Positions 54,357-63,488 of a stretch of 64,000 bases of DNA are shown piece after piece. Position 1 is the first letter of the stretch, and every line of letters begins with the position of its first letter. Location: the NCBI GenBank assembly GCA_963796915.1, contig CAWCNI010000002.1:1116001-1180000 (forward strand). The letters run 5' to 3'. The position numbers and the translations under genes were made by a program. The DNA is from JAENWD01 sp963796915. Lineage in GTDB: Bacteria; Acidobacteriota; Vicinamibacteria; Vicinamibacterales; JAENWD01. A model generated the notes under the pieces. It was not told the origin of the DNA, did not search any database, and saw only the letters and a program-made list of their open reading frames with translations.

Positions 54357-54802
54357 ACGCGCGCTTTTTGATGACGCTGCAGGTCGTGGTCGCCAGCCCG
54401 CAGCGAATCGGCGCCGTGCCTCACGGCACTCGCGTCACGGTGCCCATCACGAACGGCCACTTCGAGGGGCCTCGGCTTCGCGGCAAGGTGCTGCCCGGCG
54501 GCGGCGATTGGACGATTCTCCGCGCTGACGGCGTTCTCGAGCTCGACCTGAGCGTCACGCTCGAGACAGACGACGGCGCCTTGATCCACATGACGTCCTT
54601 CGGGCTTCGTCACGGGCCACCAGAAGTGATGGCGGCGTTGGCGCGCCGTGAAAGTGTCGACGCTGCGGCCTACTACTTCCGGACGACGCCCCGCTTTGAG
54701 ACCGGGCATGCGAAGTACACCTTCCTGAACCGGCTCCTCGCCGTTGCGAGCGCGGATCGCAGGCCCGACGGTCCCGTCTACACCATCGACGAGATCCTCT
54801 GA
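54353..54802 (+). CDS. DUF3237 family protein
   Basis: 149 residues from ATG 54353, overlapping the upstream stop by 4 bp. Family features: FLMTLQVVVASPQRIGAVPHGTRVTVPITNGHFEGPRLRGKVLPGGGDW, a DGVLELDLSVTLETDDGALIHM strand, and YYFRTTPRFETGHAKYTFLNRLLAVASADR. A small beta-barrel-like family with no known activity, often encoded near oxidoreductases. It converges on the porin gene. Confidence 0.9.
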   Translation: MNARFLMTLQVVVASPQRIGAVPHGTRVTVPITNGHFEGPRLRGKVLPGGGDWTILRADGVLELDLSVTLETDDGALIHMTSFGLRHGPPEVMAALARRESVDAAAYYFRTTPRFETGHAKYTFLNRLLAVASADRRPDGPVYTIDEIL

Positions 54803-54844
54803 GTGATTGTGCGCCGAGCGACGGTCGGCCAGCCGTAGGCGCGT

Positions 54845-56239
54845 TTACCACCATGATTCGAACTGCACGCCGAAGGCGGAGCCCTGGATGGCATCGGGAT
54901 TGGTCGCCGCTGCGACACTGCCTCGAAACGTGTCCGACCAGTGGGCCCACGTCGCGAACGCGCGCAGCGACGGCCGGCTGAGGAACTTCAGGTTCGGGGT
55001 AATCTGCGGCGCCACTGTCAGTTTGAACAACGACCCGCCGGGAAGATCGCCCTGTGACGTGTAGTCCCATCCGGCCTCGGTCGCCAGCGAGAAGAACCGG
55101 CCAAGCTGCCGGACCGGTCGTGCGCCGAGCGACACCCAGTGGACCCGGCTGTCCGACGCGGCCCCGTTCTCCAGCTCCTGGTACATGGCCAGCACCTGCA
55201 TCGCCCACGGTCCGCGCTGTTCGAGCAGAAAGTCGTTGACGATGCGGTACTGCCACACGTCGTCGAAGCGCACGTGTTCACCGGGTGCGAACGTCCGACC
55301 TGCCGGCGTCGTCAGGATGGATCGAAAGTCGAACGCGGCGCCCTTGCCGTACTGAACCGAGAGCTTGTTGCGCCCGCCCTTGAACGGCCGCTCGACGATG
55401 CCGGTGGCCGACGTCCCGAGGCTGTCCTCGGCGACGATCGGCTCGGTATCCGTGACCACCGTGTCGCCGTTGAAGAACGACAGATCGACCGCCACTGACA
55501 CCTGTGTGCGACCAGCCTGGAGCGCGTAGACCTTGGCGTCGAACGTGTTCTTGTTGAATCGGAACCGATCCTCAGGCGGAACCTGGCCGTTGGGATCCAA
55601 CTGGTCCTGCGTGCCGCCGATCCAGGCCACCGCGAGCTTCGCGCGATCGCCGAGCGCCACGTCCTCGATGCCGCCGCCGAAACCGCTCTGGTCGCGGTAA
55701 TAGAAATCCGTAATGTGCACGTCCTCGCGGCCGTAGAACCGCGCACCCGCCCAGAAGGTGGCCGTCGGCTGGGCGGCCCAGACGCCGCGGGCGATGGCGT
55801 AGGCCTCGCGCAGCGAGAACGTCGTCGCGAAGCTGTTGCTCTGCGACGTCGGGGTCACGTAGGCGAGCGTGATGCGCGTGTCGAAGTACGCAGGATCGTC
55901 GCCTTCCGACAGTGCGCCGTAGTTGAACGTCGTTTCGAGGTAGGTCTCGGCTTCGTTGCCGAGGCGGTATTTTGAGCCGGCCAGCGGGGCGATGAATGGC
56001 TGCTGGCCCTTGCCGCTGCCATCGACGCCGAATCCCGATCGCACGTAGCCGTGAAATCGAAACCCGGTGTCGCCCGGAGGCACCGTCGTGCCAGTTACCG
56101 GGGTCTGGACCGGATCGGACGCGTCGGTGGTGGGGGGAGTCGGGGCGGCGGTCTGCGCGGCCAGCGCTCGCGGGTGTCCCATCAAGAGCAGCGTCGCCCA
56201 GACGATACGTAGGCAGCAGTGTCCTGGTCGACGGAGCAA
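54845..56239 (-). CDS. Maltoporin (LamB)-like outer-membrane porin
   Basis: 464 residues: signal peptide, a Thr/Pro linker (TAAPTPPTTDASDPVQTP) and a beta barrel. LamB-family marks include FRFHGYVRSGFGVDGSG near the start, TATFWAGARFYGREDVHITDFYYRDQSGFGGGIED, and a C-terminal FESWW with aromatic end. It begins 4 bp after the stop of the unknown secreted protein, at the end of the asparagine/aspartate operon. The location suggests diffusion of amino acids or amides across the outer membrane rather than maltodextrins; the substrate is an inference. Confidence 0.85.
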   Translation of the reverse strand: MLRRPGHCCLRIVWATLLLMGHPRALAAQTAAPTPPTTDASDPVQTPVTGTTVPPGDTGFRFHGYVRSGFGVDGSGKGQQPFIAPLAGSKYRLGNEAETYLETTFNYGALSEGDDPAYFDTRITLAYVTPTSQSNSFATTFSLREAYAIARGVWAAQPTATFWAGARFYGREDVHITDFYYRDQSGFGGGIEDVALGDRAKLAVAWIGGTQDQLDPNGQVPPEDRFRFNKNTFDAKVYALQAGRTQVSVAVDLSFFNGDTVVTDTEPIVAEDSLGTSATGIVERPFKGGRNKLSVQYGKGAAFDFRSILTTPAGRTFAPGEHVRFDDVWQYRIVNDFLLEQRGPWAMQVLAMYQELENGAASDSRVHWVSLGARPVRQLGRFFSLATEAGWDYTSQGDLPGGSLFKLTVAPQITPNLKFLSRPSLRAFATWAHWSDTFRGSVAAATNPDAIQGSAFGVQFESWW

Positions 56240-56243
56240 GCCC

Positions 56244-57308
56244 TCAACCCTCCATCCGGGTCTTCGTGGTCTTGAGCGCGTTCTGCATGGCCTCTTTGAC
56301 GTCGCCTCGGACTCTACCCCGGATCATCGAGCCGACAAACCCGGTCAACCCGTCCGAGCGGCTGCGGTTCTCGTTGACGAACCAGAACCCTTCGCCTCGC
56401 GCGGGATCGGCGATCAGCACTCGCAACTCGATGGCCGTCCAGAAGTAGTGGCTGGCATACAACATCTTCGATACCACGACGACGTGGGTCTGCCGGTCGG
56501 CAATCGTGACGTGGTTGATGCGGATGGTCGGCTTCAGACCGAACCTGGCGTCCTGCCAGTAGAGAAACGAATCGGCGTTCGGCAGGGTCACTTTCGGGTA
56601 GTCGAGGAGGTAGGCCTTCAGGTCTGTCAGGTAATTCGCCAACGACGGCATGCCATTGACCATCGCCGCAAACTCGTCGGCGACGAACGTCGGGCGATCG
56701 GCGTCGCGATATTGCGCCAGGCGGCTGTTCCCGCCCTCCAGATAGCCGGTGGCGTAGTCGAATGCGAGCTTGCGAATCGATCGCTGCAGTTCGGCAGGTG
56801 CTGTGGGTGCTGACCAGTCGGTGTCGCGTTGGATCCGGATCAGCGCGGCCTCGCCCAATTTCACCGTGCAGGCACCGACCCTGCACGTCTTCAAGTCTGA
56901 GACATCATCTGGCGGAAGAGTGAGTTGGTCGAAGTCTTCGAGTCGAGGAGGGCTGCTGATGCGTTTCGTGATCAGGAACTTGCCGCCCTTTTCAAACGAC
57001 TCGATGTCCCTCACGGCGGCGACGTAGCGGCCCATCGGCGCCTTGATCCACACCGCGCCGAAGATGGCGACCTCTTTCGAGGGGTCGCTGTCGAGGAGTT
57101 GTGTCACGGGCTGCCCGGCCAGCAGTTGCTCCTGCTCTTCGGGTGTCAGCCTGACCTCGTTCTTGATGTACGAATCGAGGCGCGCTGGCAGTGAAGCTCC
57201 GCCCTGCCCGCGAAGCGACGCGCCCGCCGTTGCCAGCGCCAGCAGGACGATCAGGCCCGTGAGCGAGCACGCACGCGCGCGCCCGCTCCCGCTCCCGTGC
57301 GTCGTCAT
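56244..57308 (-). CDS. Secreted protein of unknown function in the aspartate operon
   Basis: 354 residues. The start is ATG 57308, overlapping the AspT stop as ATGA; the frame runs on to 57698 but only as a shadow of the transporter. Signal peptide (CSLTGLIVLLALATAGASLRG). Mature part: SYIKNEVRLTPEEQEQLLAGQPV, a single Cys pair (KTCRVGACTVKLGEAAL), and a C-terminal half with THVVVVSKMLYASHYFWTAIELRVLI and FWFVNENRSRSDGLTGFVGSMIRG. I recognise no family. Coupling to the transporter and to the porin 4 bp downstream argues for a periplasmic role in the same pathway. Confidence 0.85.
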   Translation of the reverse strand: MTTHGSGSGRARACSLTGLIVLLALATAGASLRGQGGASLPARLDSYIKNEVRLTPEEQEQLLAGQPVTQLLDSDPSKEVAIFGAVWIKAPMGRYVAAVRDIESFEKGGKFLITKRISSPPRLEDFDQLTLPPDDVSDLKTCRVGACTVKLGEAALIRIQRDTDWSAPTAPAELQRSIRKLAFDYATGYLEGGNSRLAQYRDADRPTFVADEFAAMVNGMPSLANYLTDLKAYLLDYPKVTLPNADSFLYWQDARFGLKPTIRINHVTIADRQTHVVVVSKMLYASHYFWTAIELRVLIADPARGEGFWFVNENRSRSDGLTGFVGSMIRGRVRGDVKEAMQNALKTTKTRMEG

Positions 57309-59008
57309 TTCAGAAGCGCGACGATGACGGTCCCCCAGAGCGCCAGGAGCACGTTGCCGACGGCGTACGACACGCCGTAGCCGAGCGTCGGGACGGTGCT
57401 CTTCGCGGCCTCTTGAATGGCCGCGAGAGCCGGCGTCGCGGTCCCCGCACCCGCGCAGACGCCCAGCAGCACGCCCGGCTGCATCTTGAAGACCCAGTGG
57501 CCGACGACGACGCCAACCAGGTGCGGCACGAGGACTGTCACCGCCCCGGCCAACAGCAGGCTGACGCCGCTCGTGCGCAGGCCGACGACAAAGTCGGGGC
57601 CTGCGTTGAGCCCGACCACCGCGACGAACCCGGCCAGTCCGAGTGACTCGAACACCCAGAGGCTCGGCCCGGGGATGCGGCCGAAGAATCGCGGCCACGT
57701 CGATCTCAGCCAGCCGCAGACAAGGCCCCCGAGCAACACGCCGACGCTGAGGCTCAGTCCAATTTCGATGCCTCCGGCCATCAGCGCCGGGATGCCGATA
57801 AACGCGCCGGCGACGATGCCGAACGCGACCAGCACCATGTCGGTCGCATCTGTCGCCCGGTCAGCAGTGCCAAGGCGGGCCGCGGCGGCCGCCACCCGAC
57901 GCGTTGGACCGACCAGCGTGACCACGTCGCCGCGCTGGATGCGGGTGCCCGGGAAGAACGCCACCGGCGTGCCAGCGCGCACGATCCGCCGCAGGAACAC
58001 GCTCCGCACGGCGTCTTCGTCGGCGAGATCGGCGAGCGTCCGGCCGTCGACCTCGCCGTGCGTGACGACGACATCCAGCGTTTCCGCGGGGATGTCCAGC
58101 AGCGCCTTGTCATCGACTTCGCGAAGGCCGAGCCTCTGCTCGTCGATCCGCGTCACCAGCAGATCGCGACGCCCGGCGATGGCCAGGGTATCGAATTGGC
58201 CGACGACAGTGGTCTCATCGGGGTCGAACATGCTGTCCGCGCGGCGGATGCGCTCGACGAACAGCCTGGCGTCCTTGACCATCTCTTCGAGCTCGCGGAC
58301 GCGATGGCCCACGAGCGGCGATTCCGGTCCCACCAGGTAGGCGCGAAGTTCGACGTCGCGGCGCGCGCCTGACGTGGTCTGGTGATCGCCCTGCAGCTCC
58401 TGCTCGTAGCGGCGGCATTCCTCCTCGAGGTTGATCCCCATCAGTCGCGGGGCCAGCTGCGCGAGGAACCAGGCCGCGCCAACGACGCCAACCAGGTAGG
58501 TAACCGCAAAGGCGACCGGAATGCGATTCGTCAGCGCGAGCGTCTCGGCGTCGGGCAGGCCGAGCCTGGCGATCGCGTCGCTCGCGGTTCCGATCGTCGC
58601 CGACTCCGTCAGCGAGCCGGCGATGACACCGGCGGCAGTCCCGGCGTCGTAGCCGAGCATGCGGCTGACCACATAGGCGACGACCAGCCCGGTCGTCGCG
58701 ACGATGGCGGAAAGCGCCGCCTGCTGCAGGCCGTCGCTTTTCAGGCCGCGGAAGAACTGCGGGCCGGTCCTGAACCCAATCGAGAACAGGAACAGGAGAA
58801 AGAAGCACTGCTTCACTTCTCCCGACACCTGAACGCCGAGCTGCCCGACGATGACACCGGCCAGGAGCGTGCCGGTCACTGCACCCAGCGTGAAGCTCCC
58901 AAGTCTCAGTTTGCCGAGCAGGTAACCGATCCCGAGCACCAGGAAGAACGTGACCTCCGGATGCGCACGAAGGACATGAACCAGGCTCCCCATCACGTCA
59001 ACGCTCAA
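57305..59008 (-). CDS. AspT-family aspartate:alanine antiporter, copy 2
   Basis: 567 residues from TTG 59008, which overlaps the decarboxylase stop (TTGA); ATG 58993 is an alternative. Organisation of the AAEx family: about five N-terminal helices (VTFFLVLGIGYLLGKLRLGSF, GAVTGTLLAGVIVGQLGVQV), two central RCK_C/TrkA_C domains (about 215-365; RRADSMFDPDETTVVGQFDTLAIAGRRD), then five or six C-terminal helices with LGYGVSYAVGNVLLALWG. AspT exchanges external aspartate for internal alanine and so generates proton motive force with the decarboxylase. About the same length as copy 1 but clearly diverged. Confidence 0.93.
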   Translation of the reverse strand: MSVDVMGSLVHVLRAHPEVTFFLVLGIGYLLGKLRLGSFTLGAVTGTLLAGVIVGQLGVQVSGEVKQCFFLLFLFSIGFRTGPQFFRGLKSDGLQQAALSAIVATTGLVVAYVVSRMLGYDAGTAAGVIAGSLTESATIGTASDAIARLGLPDAETLALTNRIPVAFAVTYLVGVVGAAWFLAQLAPRLMGINLEEECRRYEQELQGDHQTTSGARRDVELRAYLVGPESPLVGHRVRELEEMVKDARLFVERIRRADSMFDPDETTVVGQFDTLAIAGRRDLLVTRIDEQRLGLREVDDKALLDIPAETLDVVVTHGEVDGRTLADLADEDAVRSVFLRRIVRAGTPVAFFPGTRIQRGDVVTLVGPTRRVAAAAARLGTADRATDATDMVLVAFGIVAGAFIGIPALMAGGIEIGLSLSVGVLLGGLVCGWLRSTWPRFFGRIPGPSLWVFESLGLAGFVAVVGLNAGPDFVVGLRTSGVSLLLAGAVTVLVPHLVGVVVGHWVFKMQPGVLLGVCAGAGTATPALAAIQEAAKSTVPTLGYGVSYAVGNVLLALWGTVIVALLK

Positions 59009-60621
59009 GCCTTGCCGCCTGCGGCTTCCTGCGAGGCCCGGAAGGCCATGACGTAGCCTCGGGCGACGGCGCGCACGGCGCGGCCGATGTCATCGTAGGC
59101 GTCCTCGTCGAGATTCGCGAACGAGACCCGGACCGACCAGTCCGGCGCGTCGAAGCCGCCGCCGTTGAGAAGCACGATCCCGTGGTCTTCTGCCAGGCGG
59201 AACACGATGTCCAGCGGATGGACATGCGCCTTCACCCAGGTGACGACGTCCTCACCGCCATACTTGCGCAGCCAGAACTCGAAGTCGATGAGGCCGTAGT
59301 ACCAGTCGAACAGCGGATTGGGAGGAATCTCGATGCCGAGGCCTTCGATGGCGGCCAACGTGCGCCTTTTCAGGATCTCGATAGTAGCCTGCTGATAGTG
59401 CTTCTTCTCGTCGCAGAGCTCGGCGAGCGAGAACAGCGTCATCATCACCTGCTGCGGGAGCGAAAGCCCGGCGGTGTGGTTGAGCGCGATGTCCCGGCTG
59501 TCGGCGACGATGCGGTCGAGAAACGCGATCTTCCGCGGCTCGAGCGTCAGCGGCGCGTAGCGCTTGTCGAGCAGCTTCGACACCGATTCCGGGTGCGCGG
59601 CAATCTTCTCGTCGTAGATGTTGTGCTCGTGCAGCGCGATGACGCCCAGGCGCCAGCCCGAACAGCCGAAGTACTTGCTGTAGGAGTAGACGCCGATCGT
59701 GTTCTTCGGAAATTCACCGAGCAGCGATCTGAATCCAGGCACGAACGTCCCATAGACGTCGTCGGTCAGCAGCATGAGATCGGGGCGCACATCGAGCACC
59801 CTGCCGATTGCGGCGATCGATGCCTTGCCGAGCGCCACCGCATAGGGATTACCGGGATTGACGACGAAGAACGCCTTCACCTTCGGGTCGAGCAGCGGTG
59901 CCAGGTCGGCATCAGTGAACTGCCAGCGCTGTTCCTGCCTGGCCTGGATGCTGACGATCTTCAGGTCGTAGTCCTCGAGGTGCGGCATCTCGAGGTAAGG
60001 CGTGAAGATCGGCGTGACCATCGCGATGGTGTCGCCGGCGTTGAGCAGCCGGTTCGCCTTCAGCGACTTGAACAGATAGCACATCGCCGCGGTGCCGCCT
60101 TCGACCGCGTACAGGCCGAAGGTTCCGGCCGGGCGCGGCTCGCCGCACATCGCCCACTCCAGGTACTCGCGGACGATTCGCTCGTTGTGGACGAGCATCC
60201 GATCCGGGACCGGATAGTTGTCGCCGATGATCGAGTCGACCAGCTCGTGGACGAAGGCGTCAGCGTCGAAGGCGAAGGTCTTGACCGCCCACGGGACGGC
60301 CTTCTGGAGCAGCGTGGCGCCTGGCATGTCGGCGTGCGCGCCGAGCCAGGCAGTCAGACGCCCGGCGATACCAGGCGCCTTCGGCATGCCGCCGATGCCG
60401 TCGGCGAACTGCATCGTGCGCTGGCTTTCGGTGATGGCAAACTGGCCGAGCAGGAAGAACGCCGATCGCGGCTCGGTCGCGACCCAGTTCGGGTTACCTC
60501 GGCCCGCGTTGAGGTAGGCAGTCTGCGAGGCCTTGGTCGTCTTCGCGGCGACCTTCGCCAGGTCGTTCTTGATCTCGAACGGGCTGAGCGTCTCGTACTG
60601 ACGCAGCGTCACGGCGTCCAT
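59005..60621 (-). CDS. asd: Aspartate 4-decarboxylase (bifunctional aspartate aminotransferase)
   Basis: 538 residues, the family's usual length. A fold-type I PLP enzyme. The PLP lysine is K316 in VYSYSKYFGCSGWRLGVIALHE, matching K315 of characterised enzymes. Other marks are YLNAGRGNPNWVATEPR, IIGDNYPVPDRMLVHNERIVREYLEWAMCG, VVNPGNPYAVALGK and LMLLTDDVYGTFVPGF. It converts aspartate to alanine and CO2, consuming a proton in the cytosol. It sits between two AspT genes and shares a 4-bp overlap with copy 2. The symbol asd/aspD refers to the decarboxylase, not the semialdehyde dehydrogenase. Confidence 0.96.
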   Translation of the reverse strand: MDAVTLRQYETLSPFEIKNDLAKVAAKTTKASQTAYLNAGRGNPNWVATEPRSAFFLLGQFAITESQRTMQFADGIGGMPKAPGIAGRLTAWLGAHADMPGATLLQKAVPWAVKTFAFDADAFVHELVDSIIGDNYPVPDRMLVHNERIVREYLEWAMCGEPRPAGTFGLYAVEGGTAAMCYLFKSLKANRLLNAGDTIAMVTPIFTPYLEMPHLEDYDLKIVSIQARQEQRWQFTDADLAPLLDPKVKAFFVVNPGNPYAVALGKASIAAIGRVLDVRPDLMLLTDDVYGTFVPGFRSLLGEFPKNTIGVYSYSKYFGCSGWRLGVIALHEHNIYDEKIAAHPESVSKLLDKRYAPLTLEPRKIAFLDRIVADSRDIALNHTAGLSLPQQVMMTLFSLAELCDEKKHYQQATIEILKRRTLAAIEGLGIEIPPNPLFDWYYGLIDFEFWLRKYGGEDVVTWVKAHVHPLDIVFRLAEDHGIVLLNGGGFDAPDWSVRVSFANLDEDAYDDIGRAVRAVARGYVMAFRASQEAAGGKA

Positions 60622-60667
60622 GGTTGTCTCCTAGCCGGGGGCGTCGCCCGCCGGAACGTCGGCGTCT

Positions 60668-62371
60668 CTAGCCGAAATGGCTCATCATCAGCACGACCGC
60701 CATGCCGAAAATCGTCAGCAGGGTGTTGCCAATCGCGTACGGCATCCCGTAGCCAAGAGCCGGGACGTTGCTCTTCGCGGCGTCCTGGATCATGCCGAGC
60801 GCAGCCGTCGTGGTCCGCACGCCGGCACATACCCCGAACAGGATCGCCGGGTGGAACTTGAAAACGTAGTGGCCAAGCAGCACGGCCGCGATCATGGGCA
60901 CGGAGGTGGCGACGATGCCCCAGACAAACAGGCTCAACCCGACCTGCTGCAGGCCGGCGACGAATCCCGGGCCGGCGTTGATGCCGACGATGGCGATGAA
61001 CACGTTGAGCCCGAGCGTGTTCATCAACGCGAGGGCTGGTCTGGGGATGTGCCCGAACGTCGGGTGGATCGTTCGCACGTAGCCAATCACGAGGCCCGCA
61101 AGCAGCGCGCCACCAGACGTCGACAGTCCAATCGGAATGCCGCCCATCTGCACGGTGATTGCGCCGATCAGGCTGCCGACGAAGATCCCGGCGGCCACGG
61201 TCTTGATATCAGTCGACTCGAGCGGACGGTCGGCGAAGCCCAGCGCCGCCACCGCCGCGTCGATGTGGCGAACGCTGCCCGCCACCGTCAGGATGTCGCC
61301 ACGCAGGATTTCAGTCTCCGGCAGGATCGGGATTTCCACCATGTTCCTGCTGATGCGTCGGAGGTGGACGCCGCGGGCGAAGGGCTCGTCGGCGAGTTGT
61401 CGCAGGGTTCTGCCGTTGAACGCCCGATTGGTGACGAACACGTCGACCACAGTCGCCGGCAGGCTCAGCAGCGCCGGGTCGTGGATCTCCGGCACCTGCG
61501 CCTCGACCTGCTCCACGAGCAGCTGATGCGCCCCGCTGATGGCCACGTTGTCGCCTGGTTGAAGGACAGTGTCGCCGTCCGCGTCGAACAGGGTGTCGCC
61601 GCGCCGGACCCGTTCGACGAACACACGAACGCCTGGAAACAGCTCGCGAACGGGGCGGCCGGTGAGGCCGCTGGCCGCGTCGAAACGGTAGGCGCGAAGC
61701 TCGATCGTGCGGTACGCGGACATCACGCCGGCATCGAAGCCCACAGTCCCGCCGCCCAGCTTGCGCTCGTACTCGGCGCAGGCCGCGGCCAGGTCGACGC
61801 CAATCAAGCGCGGGCCTAACTGCGCGAGCACGATGGCGGAGCCAATCGTGCCGAAGATGTATGTGACGGCGTAGCCGATCGGGACGGCGTCGGCGTACGC
61901 CTTGGCTTGTGCCGCGGCGTAGCCCATGTGATCGATCTGATCCGTCGCCACGCCGATAGCGGCTGAAATGGTCTGCGAGCCGGCGTAGAGGCCTGCCGCG
62001 TAGCCGACATCCAGGCCGGCGGCGATGGCGCACAGAACCGGGACGACGAGGCACAACACCAGGACGACGAGGGAGAACACGATTTGCCGCGGGCCCTCCT
62101 TGCCGAGCCCGCTGAAGAACTGCGGGCCGACGCCGAAGCCAACGGCAAACAGGAACATCAGGAAGAAGGTGGACTTGATGGGGCCGTCGACCGTGATCCC
62201 CAGCTGGCCGATGAGGACACCGGCCAGCAGGGTCGCGGTCACACTTCCGAGCGAGAACCCAAAAAGCTTCAGGGGGCCGACGGTGAACCCCAGCGCGAGC
62301 GCGAAGAACACGGCGAGCTCGGGGTGAGCCCGCAGCGTGTCGACGAGCCAGCGGACGACAGCGATGTCCAT
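60668..62371 (-). CDS. aspT: AspT-family aspartate:alanine antiporter, copy 1
   Basis: 567 residues. Membrane segments as in copy 2 (LAVFFALALGFTVGPLKLFGF, GSVTATLLAGVLIGQLGITV), two central TrkA_C domains (about 215-365; RRGDTLFDADGDTVLQPGDNVAISGA) and C-terminal helices including VPALGYGMPYAIGNTLLTIFG. Located 12 bp after asparaginase and 46 bp before the decarboxylase. With the decarboxylase it forms the classical electrogenic aspartate/alanine exchange system. Confidence 0.94.
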   Translation of the reverse strand: MDIAVVRWLVDTLRAHPELAVFFALALGFTVGPLKLFGFSLGSVTATLLAGVLIGQLGITVDGPIKSTFFLMFLFAVGFGVGPQFFSGLGKEGPRQIVFSLVVLVLCLVVPVLCAIAAGLDVGYAAGLYAGSQTISAAIGVATDQIDHMGYAAAQAKAYADAVPIGYAVTYIFGTIGSAIVLAQLGPRLIGVDLAAACAEYERKLGGGTVGFDAGVMSAYRTIELRAYRFDAASGLTGRPVRELFPGVRVFVERVRRGDTLFDADGDTVLQPGDNVAISGAHQLLVEQVEAQVPEIHDPALLSLPATVVDVFVTNRAFNGRTLRQLADEPFARGVHLRRISRNMVEIPILPETEILRGDILTVAGSVRHIDAAVAALGFADRPLESTDIKTVAAGIFVGSLIGAITVQMGGIPIGLSTSGGALLAGLVIGYVRTIHPTFGHIPRPALALMNTLGLNVFIAIVGINAGPGFVAGLQQVGLSLFVWGIVATSVPMIAAVLLGHYVFKFHPAILFGVCAGVRTTTAALGMIQDAAKSNVPALGYGMPYAIGNTLLTIFGMAVVLMMSHFG

Positions 62372-62383
62372 GGTATTTCGACG

Positions 62384-63458
62384 TCAGTACTTGTCGAACA
62401 TGTCCTGGACTTGCTTGGGATCCGAGGTCTGCGTCAGCGCGAGCTTCAGCAGGACCCGGGACTTCGAGGGATTGAGCTCCTTGGACGCGACGGTCCCGAC
62501 CTTGTCGTCGTCGACTTCGATGTTGCGCCGGACGATCCCTTCGCCGACGCGGCTCGCCCGCACGACCACGACGCCCTTGGCGATCGCCCGCTTGATGGCG
62601 TCGAGCGCCGGGGTCGTCATGTTGCCGTCGCCGACACCGGCGATGACCAGTCCCTTGGCGCCGTTGGCGACGGCCGCGTCGATCAGGTCCGGCGACATGC
62701 CGGCGGTGGCGTAAATGACATCCACGCGCGGCAAGGTCTGGCCGACGGCGACAGAGAATGGCGTTCCCGTCGTATGGGCCCGCATCGGCTTCCGGGAGAA
62801 TTCACGGTCGTCGAACAGGCAGACGCCGACGAGCCCGACCTCGGGCGAGACGAAGGTCTCGACGTCGGTGGTGTGGCGCTTGGTGATCGCGCGCGCGCCG
62901 TGGATGTCGTCGTTGGCGACGACCAGGACGCCGAGGCCTTTGGCCCTCGCATCAGACGCGACGCCGACGGCGTTGTAGATGTTCAACGGCCCGTCGGCGC
63001 TGAGCGACGTCGATGGCCGCATCGAGCCGGTGAGGACGACGGGCTTGTCGGTCTTGACCACGAGGTTGAGAAAATACGCCGTCTCTTCCATCGTGTCCGT
63101 GCCGTGCGTGATGGCGATGCCGTCGACATCCGATTGCGCCGCCAGGCGGTTGACCTCAGTCGCCAGCTTGATCCAGAATCTCGTCGTTCATGTCCTGGCT
63201 GCCGACCGACGACACCTGCACGCCGCGGACGTCGGCGAACTTCTTCATCTGCGGTACCGCGGCGATGAGCACGTCGACCGCGACCGCGCCGGATTTGTAT
63301 CCGGCGGCGGTCGTGGATTCTGCGGAGCCGGCAATCGTGCCGCCGGTTGCGACGATGACGATGCGGGGGCGCGCGGTCTGGGCAGCCATCGGCAGCGTGC
63401 AACACATCACCGCTGCAACGCCGGCAAGTCCCAACCGCGCATATGAGAGATGTGGCAT
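62384..63458 (-). CDS. ansB: Exported type II L-asparaginase (one frameshift)
   Basis: About 357 residues across one +1 frameshift near 63173. ATG 63458 follows GGAGGG. Signal peptide (LSYARLGLAGVAAVMCCTLPMAAQ). First catalytic Thr in IVIVATGGTIAGSA, then VSSVGSQDMND, and the second catalytic site ITHGTDTMEETAYFLNLVV; GSMRPSTSLSADGPLN is also diagnostic. The type II periplasmic enzyme converts asparagine (and some glutamine) to aspartate and ammonia, feeding AspT encoded 12 bp downstream. Confidence 0.93.
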
Positions 63459-63488
63459 CACGCCCTCCAGCCTTGAATTGCGGCGCAA

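Noticed and set aside
59182..60861. Plus-strand open frame of 559 codons opposite the aspartate decarboxylase
   Set aside because: Antisense to an enzyme with clear catalytic residues; translation is typical shadow sequence.
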